The notes: generated by a model from the letters alone, not told the origin. Positions 34,753-44,285 are shown, counted from the first letter of the stretch. The stretch is DNA of 62,169 nucleotides from Halobacteriales archaeon QS_5_70_17 (GCA_003021975.1 PXRR01000025.1:1-62169); one strand, 5' to 3'. Program-made: numbers and translations.

Positions 34753-36456
34753 ATGCAGGGCGAGCGCCTCGAGGCCTACCACTTCTACGAGCGATCCTGG
34801 GACGGCTACGACGACCTCCGAGCGGCCTTCGAGTGGGAGGTCCCCGAGCGGTTCAACGCGGCCGAGTACGTCTGCGACCGGTGGGCCGACGACGCCGACG
34901 GCGACCGGATCGCGCTGTACGGCGAGCGCGCGGACGGGACGCGGACGACCTACACCTACCGGGAGCTCGCGGCCGCGACCGACCGCCTCGCGGGCGCGCT
35001 CGCCGAGCGCGGGATCGGTCGGGGCGACCGGGTGGGGGTCAACGCCCCCCAGCGCCCCGAGACGGCGATGGCGCACGTCGCCTGCTGGAAACTCGGGGCC
35101 GTCTCGGTCCCCCTGAGCACGCTGTTCGGGACCGAGGCGCTGCGCTACCGGCTGGCCGACGCGGACGCCGACGCCTGCGTCGTCGACGCCGCGAACGCCG
35201 ATACCCTGCGGGCGGTCCGCGACGACGCCGACGCGGATCTCGACCTCGGGACCGTCCTCGCCGTCGGCGCCGACCCCCGCGAGGACGAGGTCGGCTTCGA
35301 CGCGGCGCTCGCGGCCGCCGACCCGGTCGACGGCCCGGTCGAGACCGACGCCGAGGACGACGCGATCGTCATCTACACCTCCGGGACGACCGGCGAACCG
35401 AAGGGGGTCCGCCACGCCCACCGGGTGTTGCTGGGCAACCTCCCGCTTTTCGTGACGGGGTTCTGCGATCTCGACCTCCGGGCCGACGACGTGCTGTGGA
35501 CGCCCGCCGAGTGGGCGTGGGTGGCGACGCTGTTCGACGTGCTCTTCCCCGGCCTGTTCTACGGGCAGTCGGTCGTCGCCTACGACGGCGGCCCCTTCGA
35601 CCCCGAGACGGCCTTCGAGATCGTCGAGCGTTACGGGGTGACGAACTTCTTCGCGCCGCCGACCGCCCTGCGGATGATGGCCGACGCCGACCCCTCGGGG
35701 TACGACCTCTCGTCCGTCCGGGTGGTGCCGAGCGGCGGGGAGTCGCTGGGCGCCAGTGTCGTCGAGTGGGCCGGGGAGACCTTCGACGGCGCGGCCGTCC
35801 ACGAGGGGTACGGGCAGACGGAGGCGAACATGCTCGTCGGCGACTGCACCGCGCTGACGGAGTTCCGCGAGGGGACCATCGGCCCGCCGGCGCCCGGCCA
35901 CGAGGTTGCGATCCTCGACCGGGAGAGCCGCGACCCGCTCCCCCGCGGCGAGGTCGGCGAGATCGCCGTCCGCCACGAGGGCAACCCCGTCTGCTTCAAG
36001 TCGTACCTCGGTAAGCCGGAGGCGACCCGAGCGAAGCTCCACGAGGGATGGCTGCTCACCGAGGACCTCGGTCGGATGGACGAGGACGGCTACGTCACCT
36101 TCGTCGGCCGCGCCGACAGCGTCATCATCTCGGCGGGCTACCGGATCGGTCCCGTCGAGATCGAGGAGGCGCTGGCCTCCCACCCCGACGTGGCCGATGC
36201 GGGCGTCATCGGCGTTCCCGACGAGAAGCGCGGCGAGGTGCCGAAGGCGTTCGTGGTCCCCGCTCGCTCCGCCGGGGAGAACTCCGGCGCGAGCGCGTCG
36301 GACGACCTCGCCGCCGCGCTGCGTGACCACGTCCGCGAGCGCCTCGCGGAGTACGAGTACCCCCGCGAGATCGAGTTCGTCGACGACCTCCCCAAGACCA
36401 CGACCGGGAAACTCCGCCGAGTCGCCCTCGAGGAACGCGAGGGACTGTGCGAGTAG
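34753..36456 (+). CDS. Acyl-CoA synthetase (ANL superfamily)
   Basis: The 567-residue enzyme activates a carboxylic acid to acyl-CoA through an acyl-AMP. Motifs: YTSGTTGEPKGVRH (phosphate loop, about residues 209-222), GYGQTEANM (residues about 345-353), LTEDLGRMDEDGYVTFVGR and the C-terminal catalytic Lys in KTTTGKLRR. The start MQGERLEAYHFYERSWDGYDD resembles medium-chain/benzoate-type synthetases found in haloarchaea. I chose the ATG at 34753 over an upstream in-frame ATG at 34726. Substrate is not predictable. Confidence 0.93.
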   Translation: MQGERLEAYHFYERSWDGYDDLRAAFEWEVPERFNAAEYVCDRWADDADGDRIALYGERADGTRTTYTYRELAAATDRLAGALAERGIGRGDRVGVNAPQRPETAMAHVACWKLGAVSVPLSTLFGTEALRYRLADADADACVVDAANADTLRAVRDDADADLDLGTVLAVGADPREDEVGFDAALAAADPVDGPVETDAEDDAIVIYTSGTTGEPKGVRHAHRVLLGNLPLFVTGFCDLDLRADDVLWTPAEWAWVATLFDVLFPGLFYGQSVVAYDGGPFDPETAFEIVERYGVTNFFAPPTALRMMADADPSGYDLSSVRVVPSGGESLGASVVEWAGETFDGAAVHEGYGQTEANMLVGDCTALTEFREGTIGPPAPGHEVAILDRESRDPLPRGEVGEIAVRHEGNPVCFKSYLGKPEATRAKLHEGWLLTEDLGRMDEDGYVTFVGRADSVIISAGYRIGPVEIEEALASHPDVADAGVIGVPDEKRGEVPKAFVVPARSAGENSGASASDDLAAALRDHVRERLAEYEYPREIEFVDDLPKTTTGKLRRVALEEREGLCE

Positions 36457-36618
36457 GGTCGGCACGGCGCGTCCTGAAGGGGCCTTTGACCCCCGTCGCG
36501 GGACGCGCCGGCGGCGTCGGTAGCCGGTCGGCGGTCGGTTCCCGGTCGGCGGCTGCTAGTCCGTCGGCCGGGGGTGAACAGTAGTTGAGCCGGGCGGCCG
36601 GGGTCGCGCCGAGGCGGT

Positions 36619-38340
36619 TTACCGCGACCGGTACTCCTCGGTCACGTCCTCGAGCTCGACCTCGCCCTCCGGAACGCGGTACGCGGTCACCACGGACCGG
36701 TCGGCGTCCGGGTCGTTCGCCGTCTTGTCGACCGCGTACCCGATATACGTACACGCGTCCCGCGTGAACTCGACCACCGAGTACCCCCAGTGGTGGCTGT
36801 CGAAGAACTCGACGTGAGGGTTCATCGCGGGGACCAGCCACGACAGCAGCGGTTCGGTGAGCGCCCGCCGCCGACCGCGAGTCAGGTGCAGGGCTTCCGC
36901 GATGTTGAGCGAGGTCACGGCGGGGGTCATGAACTCGACGCCGATGCGCTCGCCCTGCGCGACGCCCTTTCCGCCCGTCACCCGCCCGGGGTACGACGAC
37001 TGCGAGTACGCGGCGATGTAACAGTGCATGTCGCCGGTCAGGGTCACGAAGTTATCGACGTCGGCCTCGGCGATCGACTCGGTGATCCGCATGCGTTCCC
37101 GGGTGTAGCCGTCCCACCCGCCCTGGACGGGGTACAGCGAGAGTGGCCCGGAGCCGACCCGGAGGGGCACGGTCAGGACCTCGTCGGCCCACACCGTCCA
37201 CGTCGCGGTCGATCCGATGACCGTGTCGATGAGCCACTCGCGCTGGTCGTCGCCGAGCATCGTCCGCCCGGGCGGTTCGCGGTGCGGGCCGACGTTGTCG
37301 GGGGTCGGGATCGCCTCGCGGGGCGGATCGCGGAACAGGCGCTCGTCGGTCATCGCGAGCGTCACGAGGTCGCCGAACGAGAACTCGCGCCACAGCTGGA
37401 ACCGGTCCTGGAGCCCCTCGCCCCGGGGATCGTAGCTGACGCGGGCGGGCATGTACTCCCACCAGGCGTGCATCGCGTCGGCGACGAGGTCGGTCATGAA
37501 CTCGGGGTCGGTACCGCGCGGGTGATCCCCCGCGGGCGCGTCCGTCCGCTTGTCCCAGTAGAGGTCGTTGACCACCTCGTGGTCGTCCCACCCGGCGATC
37601 AGCGTGTGCGCTTCCAGCGCTTCCTGCAGGAAGCGGTCGCTCCGGTAGGTGCGGTACAGGTACCGGTAGTCGTCGAGGCCCCACACTCGGCTGCGTCCGC
37701 TGGGCAGGGACTTCTCGCGGCCGGGGTAGTCGTACGACCCGAGGCCCTTGAAGTGCCCCTCGTCGGACTCGTAGATGAAGTCGCCGACGTGGACGAGGAA
37801 GTCGACGTCCTCCCGGGCGACGTAGTGGTACGCGGGGTAGTAGCCGTTGAGGTAGTTCTGGCAGGCCAGGACCGCGAACCGCATCGCCTCCGGGGACGCG
37901 TCGGACGCGGGCAGCGTCCGGCACCGTCCGATCCGCGAGGCCGTATCGCGGTAGTAGAACCGGTAGTGGTACTCCCGGTCGGGGTCGAGATGTCCGTCGA
38001 GGTCGACTTTGACCGTGTAGTCGTGAGCCCTGATCTGCTCGGCCTCGGTGACCACGCCCTCGTAGACGACGTCCTCGAGGTCGGGGTCGCGGGCGACGCG
38101 GACGGCCAGCGGCTCAGTCGCGTCGAAGACCTCGGGCGGGCCCCCGCTGGCCACCGACTGGGGGAACGTCGCGTCCGGGTCCGCGTCGGCGTCGTGGTCG
38201 AATCGACCGGCGTCGGCGTCGGGATCGGGATCGGTCGCGACCGCCAGGTCGTGGGAGTCGAGTTCCGAGAGGAGTTCGGCGTGATCGTCTGTCCCCCGCG
38301 ACGGCTCGTCGCGCCCACCCAGATCGATGTCGTCCGCCAT
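36619..38340 (-). CDS. PhoD-type alkaline phosphatase/phosphodiesterase
   Basis: The 573-residue protein matches the PhoD family: an N-terminal Ig-like domain (FPQSVASGGPPEVFDATEPL), then the metallophosphatase domain with LACQNYLNGYYPAYH, VHVGDFIYESDE, LIAGWDDHEVVND and LTGDMHCY. These supply the metal ligands. PhoD proteins are normally Tat-exported, but I find no RR signal at the N-terminus, which is Asp-rich (LAVATDPDPDADAGRFDHD); export is therefore unproven. I chose ATG 38340. Convergent with the acyl-CoA synthetase gene. Confidence 0.9.
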   Translation of the reverse strand: MADDIDLGGRDEPSRGTDDHAELLSELDSHDLAVATDPDPDADAGRFDHDADADPDATFPQSVASGGPPEVFDATEPLAVRVARDPDLEDVVYEGVVTEAEQIRAHDYTVKVDLDGHLDPDREYHYRFYYRDTASRIGRCRTLPASDASPEAMRFAVLACQNYLNGYYPAYHYVAREDVDFLVHVGDFIYESDEGHFKGLGSYDYPGREKSLPSGRSRVWGLDDYRYLYRTYRSDRFLQEALEAHTLIAGWDDHEVVNDLYWDKRTDAPAGDHPRGTDPEFMTDLVADAMHAWWEYMPARVSYDPRGEGLQDRFQLWREFSFGDLVTLAMTDERLFRDPPREAIPTPDNVGPHREPPGRTMLGDDQREWLIDTVIGSTATWTVWADEVLTVPLRVGSGPLSLYPVQGGWDGYTRERMRITESIAEADVDNFVTLTGDMHCYIAAYSQSSYPGRVTGGKGVAQGERIGVEFMTPAVTSLNIAEALHLTRGRRRALTEPLLSWLVPAMNPHVEFFDSHHWGYSVVEFTRDACTYIGYAVDKTANDPDADRSVVTAYRVPEGEVELEDVTEEYRSR

Positions 38341-38566
38341 ACGGTCCCGATCGGGGGCCGCGAGGCCGTAGCGTTGTGGGTACGGACCGGGGACCTGCTC
38401 GGGCGCTGGCTGTCGGGCGCGTCTCGGACGACAGGCGTCACCGGTGGCGCCGAGCCCCGTCGCCGGTATCCTCTGCGAAGACGCGAGTGGTCCACCGGCT
38501 CCACCGTCGGGGTCCCGCGGCGTCCGGGGTATCGGGTTCACCCGGTCCGCTCGGGGGAAGAGAGCG

Positions 38567-40000
38567 CTAGTGTTTCCCGTCGTCTCCGCTCCCGTCCTCG
38601 TCTCCCTCTTCGTCCCCGTCGCTCTCGACATCGTCTCCGCCCCCGTCAGCGCCGGTTCGCCCGTCTTCTTTGGGATGGTCGGTCTCCTTGAGCACCAGCG
38701 GGTTGATCGGCGATCCGGAGGCGCGCTCGACGTTCAGCGGCGCGCCGACGAACAGGAAGTCGTAGATGCCGTCCCGGGCGCAGGCCGCTCCCAGGTCCTC
38801 CAGCCAGAGGATCTCGTTGAGGTAGACCCCCAGGTCACGGAGCAACGCGCCGTGCAGCGGGATAACGTAGGTGTCGCCGTCGACGGTCTGGACCGCCTTC
38901 TCGACGGCGAGGTTGTCCGCGCCGACGTAGGGGACGTCCCTCTCTGCGATCCACTCGACGAGGTCCTCGCTGAAGACCAGGCCGGGTTCGTCGAGGGGCG
39001 CCCACTCGGCCTCGGGGTCGCGGCTCCGGGCGATCGACCCGGTCCGAATCAGCAGGACGTCCCGCTGTTCGACCTCGACGCCCTGCGCCTCGGCGGTCGC
39101 CCGCAGGTCCTCGAGGGTCACCTCGTATCCCAGCGGGAGCCGCCCCTTCTCGTCGCTCGCCTCGGCGTGACGGCCGACGTCGAGCAACACGGCGCGGGCG
39201 GCGATGCCCTCGCTCCCGGCGACGCCGGCGTCGGCCTTCTCGAGCCCGGCGGTCTCGGAGACCTCCGACAGACAGGACTCCTCCCCTTCGTCGGGGACCG
39301 CGTCGATCCCCTTCGTCCCGAGCAGGGGCGTCTCGAACTCCTTGGTCGCCTCGGTCGTCTCCACGTCGAACCCGTTGTAGATCTGCTCTCCGTACCAGGC
39401 GTGGCCGAGCGCGTCGAGGTGGGTCGTCCCCTGGAGGAACGCCTCCGTGACGAACTTGTCGTCGACGAAGGCGACGCCGCCGGCGAGTTGCGATCCCCCC
39501 TCCGGCGTCGTGTTGTCCCTCCGGGCGGGAGTCCGGGGCGGGAACGCGGGGTCGCCGGTGTCCGTGCTGGGCCACTGGGGATCGTCCTCGTCGGCGTCCT
39601 CCGGCGGGAAGATGGTGTCCGGGTCGTCGGGATCGGGGTTGATCACCTCGCCGGTCATCGACAGCTGCAGGGTGAACTGCTCGATGCCGCCGTCGCCGCC
39701 CCGGAGGGCCGCGGTCAGCCCCCGGTAGGCCTCCTCGCTGCCCAGGAGGTTCAGCGCGCCCCGCTCGTCGTCCTCGCCCCACCGGCCCCAGTTGTCCGGC
39801 AGGTCCTCGAGCAGCGCGGCGACGTCACCGTCGGCCTCCTCGGCGGCCGCCCCGAGGCTGGACCCGACGGCGGCGAACGCCATCGCGGCACCGCACCCCC
39901 GGACGAAGTCCCGCCGGGCGACGCCGGCCCCGCAGTCACATCGTTCGTGCTCCGCTCCCTCTCCGTCTCCGTCTCCGTGTCCGCTGTCGTCTCCTGTCAT
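38567..40000 (-). CDS. Tat-signal cyclase-family protein (kynurenine formamidase fold)
   Basis: The 477-residue protein belongs to the cyclase/KynB-like family: DNWGRWGEDDERGALNLL near the N-terminus, LDALGHAWYG with its metal-binding His, and DVLLIRTGSIAR and ADNLAVEKAV. An N-terminal twin-arginine-like motif (VARRDFVRGCGAAMAF, residues 28-43) suggests export, preceded by a long Asp/Gly and Cys-containing leader. The C-terminal 40 residues are Asp/Gly-rich and disordered. These enzymes hydrolyse amide or lactone-type substrates; the substrate is unknown. Confidence 0.88.
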   Translation of the reverse strand: MTGDDSGHGDGDGEGAEHERCDCGAGVARRDFVRGCGAAMAFAAVGSSLGAAAEEADGDVAALLEDLPDNWGRWGEDDERGALNLLGSEEAYRGLTAALRGGDGGIEQFTLQLSMTGEVINPDPDDPDTIFPPEDADEDDPQWPSTDTGDPAFPPRTPARRDNTTPEGGSQLAGGVAFVDDKFVTEAFLQGTTHLDALGHAWYGEQIYNGFDVETTEATKEFETPLLGTKGIDAVPDEGEESCLSEVSETAGLEKADAGVAGSEGIAARAVLLDVGRHAEASDEKGRLPLGYEVTLEDLRATAEAQGVEVEQRDVLLIRTGSIARSRDPEAEWAPLDEPGLVFSEDLVEWIAERDVPYVGADNLAVEKAVQTVDGDTYVIPLHGALLRDLGVYLNEILWLEDLGAACARDGIYDFLFVGAPLNVERASGSPINPLVLKETDHPKEDGRTGADGGGDDVESDGDEEGDEDGSGDDGKH

Positions 40001-40056
40001 AGGTGGTCTCGGCTACCGTGGCTCACGGTAGCATACGACGGCACAGTCACGAAGCG

Positions 40057-40069
40057 GGTTTATAAAACC
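40057..40069 (-). promoter_or_regulatory. Candidate TATA element of the cyclase-family gene
   Basis: The minus-strand sequence GGTTTTATAAACC is the strongest TATA-like match in this spacer and is nearly palindromic. It lies about 57-69 bases before the ATG at 40000. With 25-base spacing, transcription would start near 40030-40035, giving a leader of about 30 nt. The spacer to the next gene is otherwise GC-rich. Confidence 0.55.
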
Positions 40070-40115
40070 GGACGCTCGTCGCTCCGGATGGACAGTGTCC
40101 CGCTTCGGGTCCCCG

Positions 40116-40679
40116 CTACGACTCGCGGTCGAGATAGAGCAACACGCCCCGGGCGTTCAGGCGTGCCTCGATGGCGGCCTGCCGGTCCCCCCAGACGTCG
40201 CCCATGTCGGTCCCCTCGGCGAAGTGGTCGGGCACGGCCTCGTCGTCGGCGAACCGATCGCGGGCCTGCCGGACGGCATCGACCCAGTCGCGGAGCGTCT
40301 CCTCGTAAGCGGCCAGCCGACCCCCCGCTGCCGCCGGTCCGAAGTGACTGTACAGCAGCGTCTCCGGACCGAGCGCCTGGATCGCCTCCAGGTCCGCGAT
40401 GGACTGTTCGAGGTCGAAGTTAACCGGCGGGGTCGTCGGCGCGACGACGTCGTGCTCGGGAACGTAGATGCCGGCGGCGTCGCCGGTGAAGACGGCGTCG
40501 TTGGCGGGGTCGCGGAAGACGACCTGGTGGGGGGCGTGGCCGGGGGTGTGGTGGACCTCGAGAGTATGATCGCCCAGGTCGACGCGGTCGCCGTCGCTCA
40601 CCGGGGTGAGCCGCTCCTGGGGAATCGACACCGGCTCCGCGTAGAACGCCCAGCGCTCCCCGACGGCCTCCCTGGTCAC
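40116..40679 (-). CDS. C-terminal half of a split MBL-fold metallohydrolase
   Basis: This 187-residue ORF holds the second half of a metallo-beta-lactamase: AVGERWAFYAEPVSIPQ, the DGDRVDLGDHTLEVHHTPGH metal region, VVFRDPANDAVFTGDAAG and LLYSHFGP. It lacks the N-terminal HxHxDH motif, which is in the neighbouring ORF in another frame. Its GTG at 40679 overlaps the TGA of that ORF (GTGA). About 20-25 residues expected between the halves in this family are missing, so the gene is probably a deletion product; expression as two coupled chains cannot be excluded. Confidence 0.65.
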   Translation of the reverse strand: MTREAVGERWAFYAEPVSIPQERLTPVSDGDRVDLGDHTLEVHHTPGHAPHQVVFRDPANDAVFTGDAAGIYVPEHDVVAPTTPPVNFDLEQSIADLEAIQALGPETLLYSHFGPAAAGGRLAAYEETLRDWVDAVRQARDRFADDEAVPDHFAEGTDMGDVWGDRQAAIEARLNARGVLLYLDRES

Positions 40680-40951
40680 GCCTCCGCCAGGTAGCCCGCT
40701 CCGCCGGCGTGGTCCAGGTGGACGTGCGTCACCGCGATCACCTCCAGGTCCGTCGGCGCGATCCCGACTCGGTCCATCGCCTCCAGGATCAGGTCGTGGT
40801 TCACGCCGAGGCCCGTTTCGACGACGGCGGGGCGCTCGGCGTCGAGGACGTAGACCGACCCGTACTCCGGCGTGTCGTACAGCCCTACGTCCGCGTAGTG
40901 GAGGTCCTCGCAACTGCCCGCCGCGACGGTCTCGAAGTCGCCGATAGCCAT
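40676..40951 (-). CDS. N-terminal half of a split MBL-fold metallohydrolase
   Basis: This 91-residue ORF begins AIGDFETVAAGSCEDLHYAD and ends at a TGA immediately after the metal motif THVHLDHAGGAGYLAEA. It contains the first metal-binding cluster of a metallo-beta-lactamase but no second half. The C-terminal half follows in another frame (40116-40679). The 5' region up to the sufS gene is 161 bases and holds no other gene. Divergent from sufS. Confidence 0.65.
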   Translation of the reverse strand: MAIGDFETVAAGSCEDLHYADVGLYDTPEYGSVYVLDAERPAVVETGLGVNHDLILEAMDRVGIAPTDLEVIAVTHVHLDHAGGAGYLAEA

Positions 40952-41112
40952 GCGTGGTACTCCCCGTCTCCCGGCATAAATCCGACCGGTCGATCCCCGG
41001 CGCCGGGCGGCCGGGACTCCGCCCACGGCCCGCTCGTAGCCGCTGTGTCGCGACGCGACAGCCGTCGACCCAACCGAAGAAGTGTTGAGTGTCGGTCGCC
41101 TCTACCTCACCA

Positions 41113-42390
41113 ATGGGAGTACAAGAGTCGGAGCCACTGGACGTCGAGCGCATCCGGGAGGACTTCCCCATCCTCGAGCGTCGCGTCGGCGGCGACGTCG
41201 AGTCTCCGGGGGAGGGCGACGGCGACGACACGCCGCTGATCTATCTCGACAACGCGGCGACCAGCCAGACGCCCGACCAGGTCGTCGACGTCATCGCGGA
41301 CTACTACCGCTCGTACAACTCGAACGTCCACCGCGGGATCCACAGCCTGAGCCAGGAGGCCAGCGTCGCCTACGAGCAGGCCCACGACCGCGTCGCGGAC
41401 TTCGTCAACGCCGACGGCCGCGAGGAGGTCGTCTTCACGAAGAACACCACCGAGGCCGAGAACCTGGTGGCCTACGCCTGGGGACTGGCGGAACTCGGCC
41501 CCGGCGACGAGGTCGTACTGACCGAGATGGAGCACCACGCCTCGCTGGTCACCTGGCAGCAGATCGGCAAGCGCACCGGCGCCGACGTGAAGTACGTCCG
41601 CGTCGACGACGAGGGCCGCCTGGACGTGGACCACGCCCGGGAACTGATCACCGACGACACCGAGATGGTCAGCGTCGTCCACGTCTCGAACACGCTGGGG
41701 ACGATCAATCCCGTCGAGGAGATCGCCGACGTCGCCCACGACCACGGCGCGTACGTCTTCGTCGACGGCGCCCAGTCGGTGCCGAACCGACCCGTCGACG
41801 TGAAGGCCATGGACGCCGACTTCCTCGCGTTCTCCGGACACAAGATGTGCGGTCCGACCGGCATCGGCGTCCTCTACGGGAAGCGGGAGATCCTCGAGGA
41901 GATGCAGCCGTACCTCTACGGCGGCGACATGATCCGGAAGGTCACCTTCGAGGACGCCACCTGGGAGGAGCTCCCCTGGAAGTTCGAGGCCGGAACGCCG
42001 AACATCGCCCAGGGCATCGCGCTCGCGGCGGCGTGTGACTACCTCGACGACCTCGGCATGGACCGCGTCGAGACCCACGAGAACCAGCTCGCGGCCTACG
42101 CCTACGACCGACTGACCGAGCACGACGACGTCACCGTCTACGGTCCCCCCGGCGACGAGCGCGGCGGCCTGGTCGCGTTCAACGTCGACGGCGTCCACGC
42201 CCACGACCTCTCGAGCATCCTCAACGACTCCGGCATCGCCATCCGGGCCGGCGACCACTGTACCCAGCCGCTGCACGACAAGCTCGGCACCGCCGCCTCG
42301 GCCCGCGCGTCGTTCTACGTCTACAACACCCGCGAGGAGGTCGACGCGCTCGTCGAGGCCGTCGACGAGGCCCGTCAGCTGTTCGCCTGA
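41113..42390 (+). CDS. sufS: Cysteine desulfurase SufS
   Basis: The 425-residue PLP enzyme takes sulfur from cysteine for Fe-S cluster assembly. The pyridoxal Lys244 is in FSGHKMCGPTGIG and the active-site Cys383 in AGDHCTQPL, with other type II desulfurase motifs (LDNAATSQTPDQV, SNVHRGIHSLS, TEMEHHASLVTWQ). A Gly/Asp-rich insert of about 15 residues follows VGGDVES. The ATG at 41113 is preceded by a GTG-containing leader I do not think is used. It is followed at 105 bases by sufU; the two form an operon. Confidence 0.95.
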   Translation: MGVQESEPLDVERIREDFPILERRVGGDVESPGEGDGDDTPLIYLDNAATSQTPDQVVDVIADYYRSYNSNVHRGIHSLSQEASVAYEQAHDRVADFVNADGREEVVFTKNTTEAENLVAYAWGLAELGPGDEVVLTEMEHHASLVTWQQIGKRTGADVKYVRVDDEGRLDVDHARELITDDTEMVSVVHVSNTLGTINPVEEIADVAHDHGAYVFVDGAQSVPNRPVDVKAMDADFLAFSGHKMCGPTGIGVLYGKREILEEMQPYLYGGDMIRKVTFEDATWEELPWKFEAGTPNIAQGIALAAACDYLDDLGMDRVETHENQLAAYAYDRLTEHDDVTVYGPPGDERGGLVAFNVDGVHAHDLSSILNDSGIAIRAGDHCTQPLHDKLGTAASARASFYVYNTREEVDALVEAVDEARQLFA

Positions 42391-42495
42391 CGGCGACCGC
42401 GAGCCGCCTCCGCGAGCGGACTCTCGGCGGTTTCTGACCCGGCGACCGATCCCCCCGGAATCCTTTTCCACGGCACTCGCCTAGCGCGGGTAACG

Positions 42496-42912
42496 ATGGG
42501 AATGGGCTCGGACATGTACCGGCAGCAGATCCTCGATCACTACAAGAACCCCCGGAACCACGGGGAACTCGAGGATCCCACCTTCACGCACACCGGCGAG
42601 AACCCCACCTGCGGCGACACCATCCAAGTGGACGTTCGACTGGAGGACGACGGCGACACCATCGAGTACGTCGCGTTCTCCGGGGACGGCTGTGCCATCT
42701 CGCAGGCCGCCGCCTCGCTGTTGACCGAGGAGCTGCCGGGCAAGACGCTCGAGGAACTGCAGGCGATGGACCGCGACGACATGATCGACATGCTCGGGGT
42801 CGACATCTCCCCGATGCGGATCAAGTGCGCCGTCCTCGCCGAGAAGGTCGCACAGGACGGCGCGAAGATCCACACCGGCGAAATCGAGATCGAGACGACG
42901 AAGACCGAGTAA
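42496..42912 (+). CDS. sufU: Fe-S assembly scaffold/sulfur transfer protein SufU (NifU-like)
   Basis: The 138-residue protein is the U-type scaffold that pairs with SufS. The three conserved cysteines are in NPTCGDTIQ (Cys39), GDGCAISQAA and MRIKCAVLAE. It begins MYRQQILDHYKNPRNHGELE, the standard N-terminus; in-frame ATGs at 42496 and 42502 precede it. It follows sufS on the same strand and takes the persulfide sulfur. Confidence 0.95.
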   Translation: MGMGSDMYRQQILDHYKNPRNHGELEDPTFTHTGENPTCGDTIQVDVRLEDDGDTIEYVAFSGDGCAISQAAASLLTEELPGKTLEELQAMDRDDMIDMLGVDISPMRIKCAVLAEKVAQDGAKIHTGEIEIETTKTE

Positions 42913-43218
42913 CACCACCTTTCGCTGCGGTCGCGCGGCGACGGCACGCTCGCTTCGCTCGCGGCCGCCGGCTCCCCGGCAGGAGCCGGACCAAGAGCAC
43001 TCCTCCGCTCCGTCGGGGGTTCAGTCGGCCCGCTCGCTCACTTCGTTCGCTCGCGGTAACCCGAAAGGAACCGACGCCGAGACGGTCGTACCGAACGACG
43101 TGCTGCGAGCGGACCAAGGAACCCCTACGGGAGCGCCGGAGGCGCGACCGAACGGGTGACGCCGTGCCTTTGATCCAGCTCCTGTCGGGAAGCGGGCGGC
43201 GAGCGCCGCAAATGGTGG
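42913..43218. other. Gene-free spacer with short palindromic motifs
   Basis: This 306-base stretch lies between sufU and radA, which converge. It has no supported gene. Two related near-palindromes occur, CGCTCGCTTCGCTCGCGG (42947-42964) and a longer variant with CACTTCGTTC (43032-43056); such GC-rich hairpin-forming text recurs in haloarchaeal intergenic DNA. Terminator function for the converging genes is possible. Confidence 0.4.
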
Positions 43219-44253
43219 TTATTCGGGTTCGAGGCCGTTCCCGGTGACGCGCATGACCGCCTCGCCGTCGGGGAGGTTGGGCGCGTCGACGAGCTTGACG
43301 ATCCGCTTGTCGGCCTTGGACTTCCGGAGGTACATCCGGAAGGTCGACTTGTGGCCGAGGATGTTCCCTCCGATCGGCTTGGTGGGATCGCCGAAGAAGG
43401 CGTCGGGGTTCGACTGGACCTGGTTCGTGACGACGACCGCGGCGTTGTAGAGGTTGCCGACGCGGTCGAGGTCGTGGAGGTGCTTGTTGAGCTTCTGCTG
43501 GCGGTTGGCGAGTTCGCCCCGGCCGACGTACTCCGCGCGGAAGTGCGCGGTCAGCGAGTCCACACAGACCAGTCGGACGGGGCACTCGCTGTCCTCTTTC
43601 TCGCTGGCGATCTCCTGGGCCTTCTCGGCCAGCAGGATCTGGTGGTTGGAGTTGAACGCCTTCGCGACGTGGATCTCGTCGAGGAACGACTCCAGCAGTT
43701 CGTCCATCGCGGCGTCGTCGCCGGGCGCGCCCTCGATCTCGCGGTCCTCCATCGCCGCCTGGATCGCCTCGTCGTCGAGGCCGTGGAGCATCTCCTCGAT
43801 GCGCTCGGGCCGGAAGGTGTCCTCGGAGTCGATGAAGATGGCGCTACCGCCCAGCCCGCCCTGCTCGGGGGGGAGCTGGACGTTGACCGCCAGCTGGTGG
43901 GTGACCTGGGACTTGCCGGCGCCGAACTCGCCGTAGACCTCGGTGATCGACTGGGTCTCGACGCCGCCGTCGAGCATCTCGTCGACCTCCGGGACGAGCC
44001 ACTTCAGCTTCCCGATGCGTTCGCGGCGCTCGAGGACCTGCGAGCCGGTCTCGAAGCCGCCGATGTCGGCGGCGTCGCGGGCGGCCTGGATGATGTCGTG
44101 GGCCGTCGACTCGCCGACGTCCGCCGTGTTCGAGAGCTCGGCGGGGGACGCGACGGCGATCCCCTGGAAGTTGTCGTAGCCGTTCTCGATCAGTTTCTCG
44201 GCGGTCGCCGGTCCGACCCCGGGGAGGTTCTCGAGGTCTGCTGAGCTTGCCAT
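43219..44253 (-). CDS. radA: DNA repair and recombination protein RadA
   Basis: The 344-residue protein is the archaeal Rad51/RecA recombinase. It starts with a helix-hairpin-helix domain ([19 protein letters not shown]), then the core with Walker [16 protein letters not shown] near residues 103-117 and Walker [15 protein letters not shown]. The L2-type segment [14 protein letters not shown] and [15 protein letters not shown] complete it. Haloarchaeal RadA may carry an intein; none is present here. ATG at 44253. Confidence 0.97.
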   Translation of the reverse strand: MASSADLENLPGVGPATAEKLIENGYDNFQGIAVASPAELSNTADVGESTAHDIIQAARDAADIGGFETGSQVLERRERIGKLKWLVPEVDEMLDGGVETQSITEVYGEFGAGKSQVTHQLAVNVQLPPEQGGLGGSAIFIDSEDTFRPERIEEMLHGLDDEAIQAAMEDREIEGAPGDDAAMDELLESFLDEIHVAKAFNSNHQILLAEKAQEIASEKEDSECPVRLVCVDSLTAHFRAEYVGRGELANRQQKLNKHLHDLDRVGNLYNAAVVVTNQVQSNPDAFFGDPTKPIGGNILGHKSTFRMYLRKSKADKRIVKLVDAPNLPDGEAVMRVTGNGLEPE

Positions 44254-44277
44254 ACTCCTGGGTTGTGCCCTACCGCA

Positions 44278-44285
44278 CATAAAGC
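44278..44285 (-). promoter_or_regulatory. Candidate TATA element of radA
   Basis: The minus-strand octamer GCTTTATG lies 25-32 bases before the radA ATG at 44253. With the usual spacing, transcription would start at or next to the ATG, so the mRNA would be leaderless, common in haloarchaea. Confidence 0.5.

Noticed and set aside
42947-43056. Near-palindromes as a CRISPR-like or structured RNA element
   Set aside because: Only two related copies with no regular spacing or unique spacers; such text is common between haloarchaeal genes.
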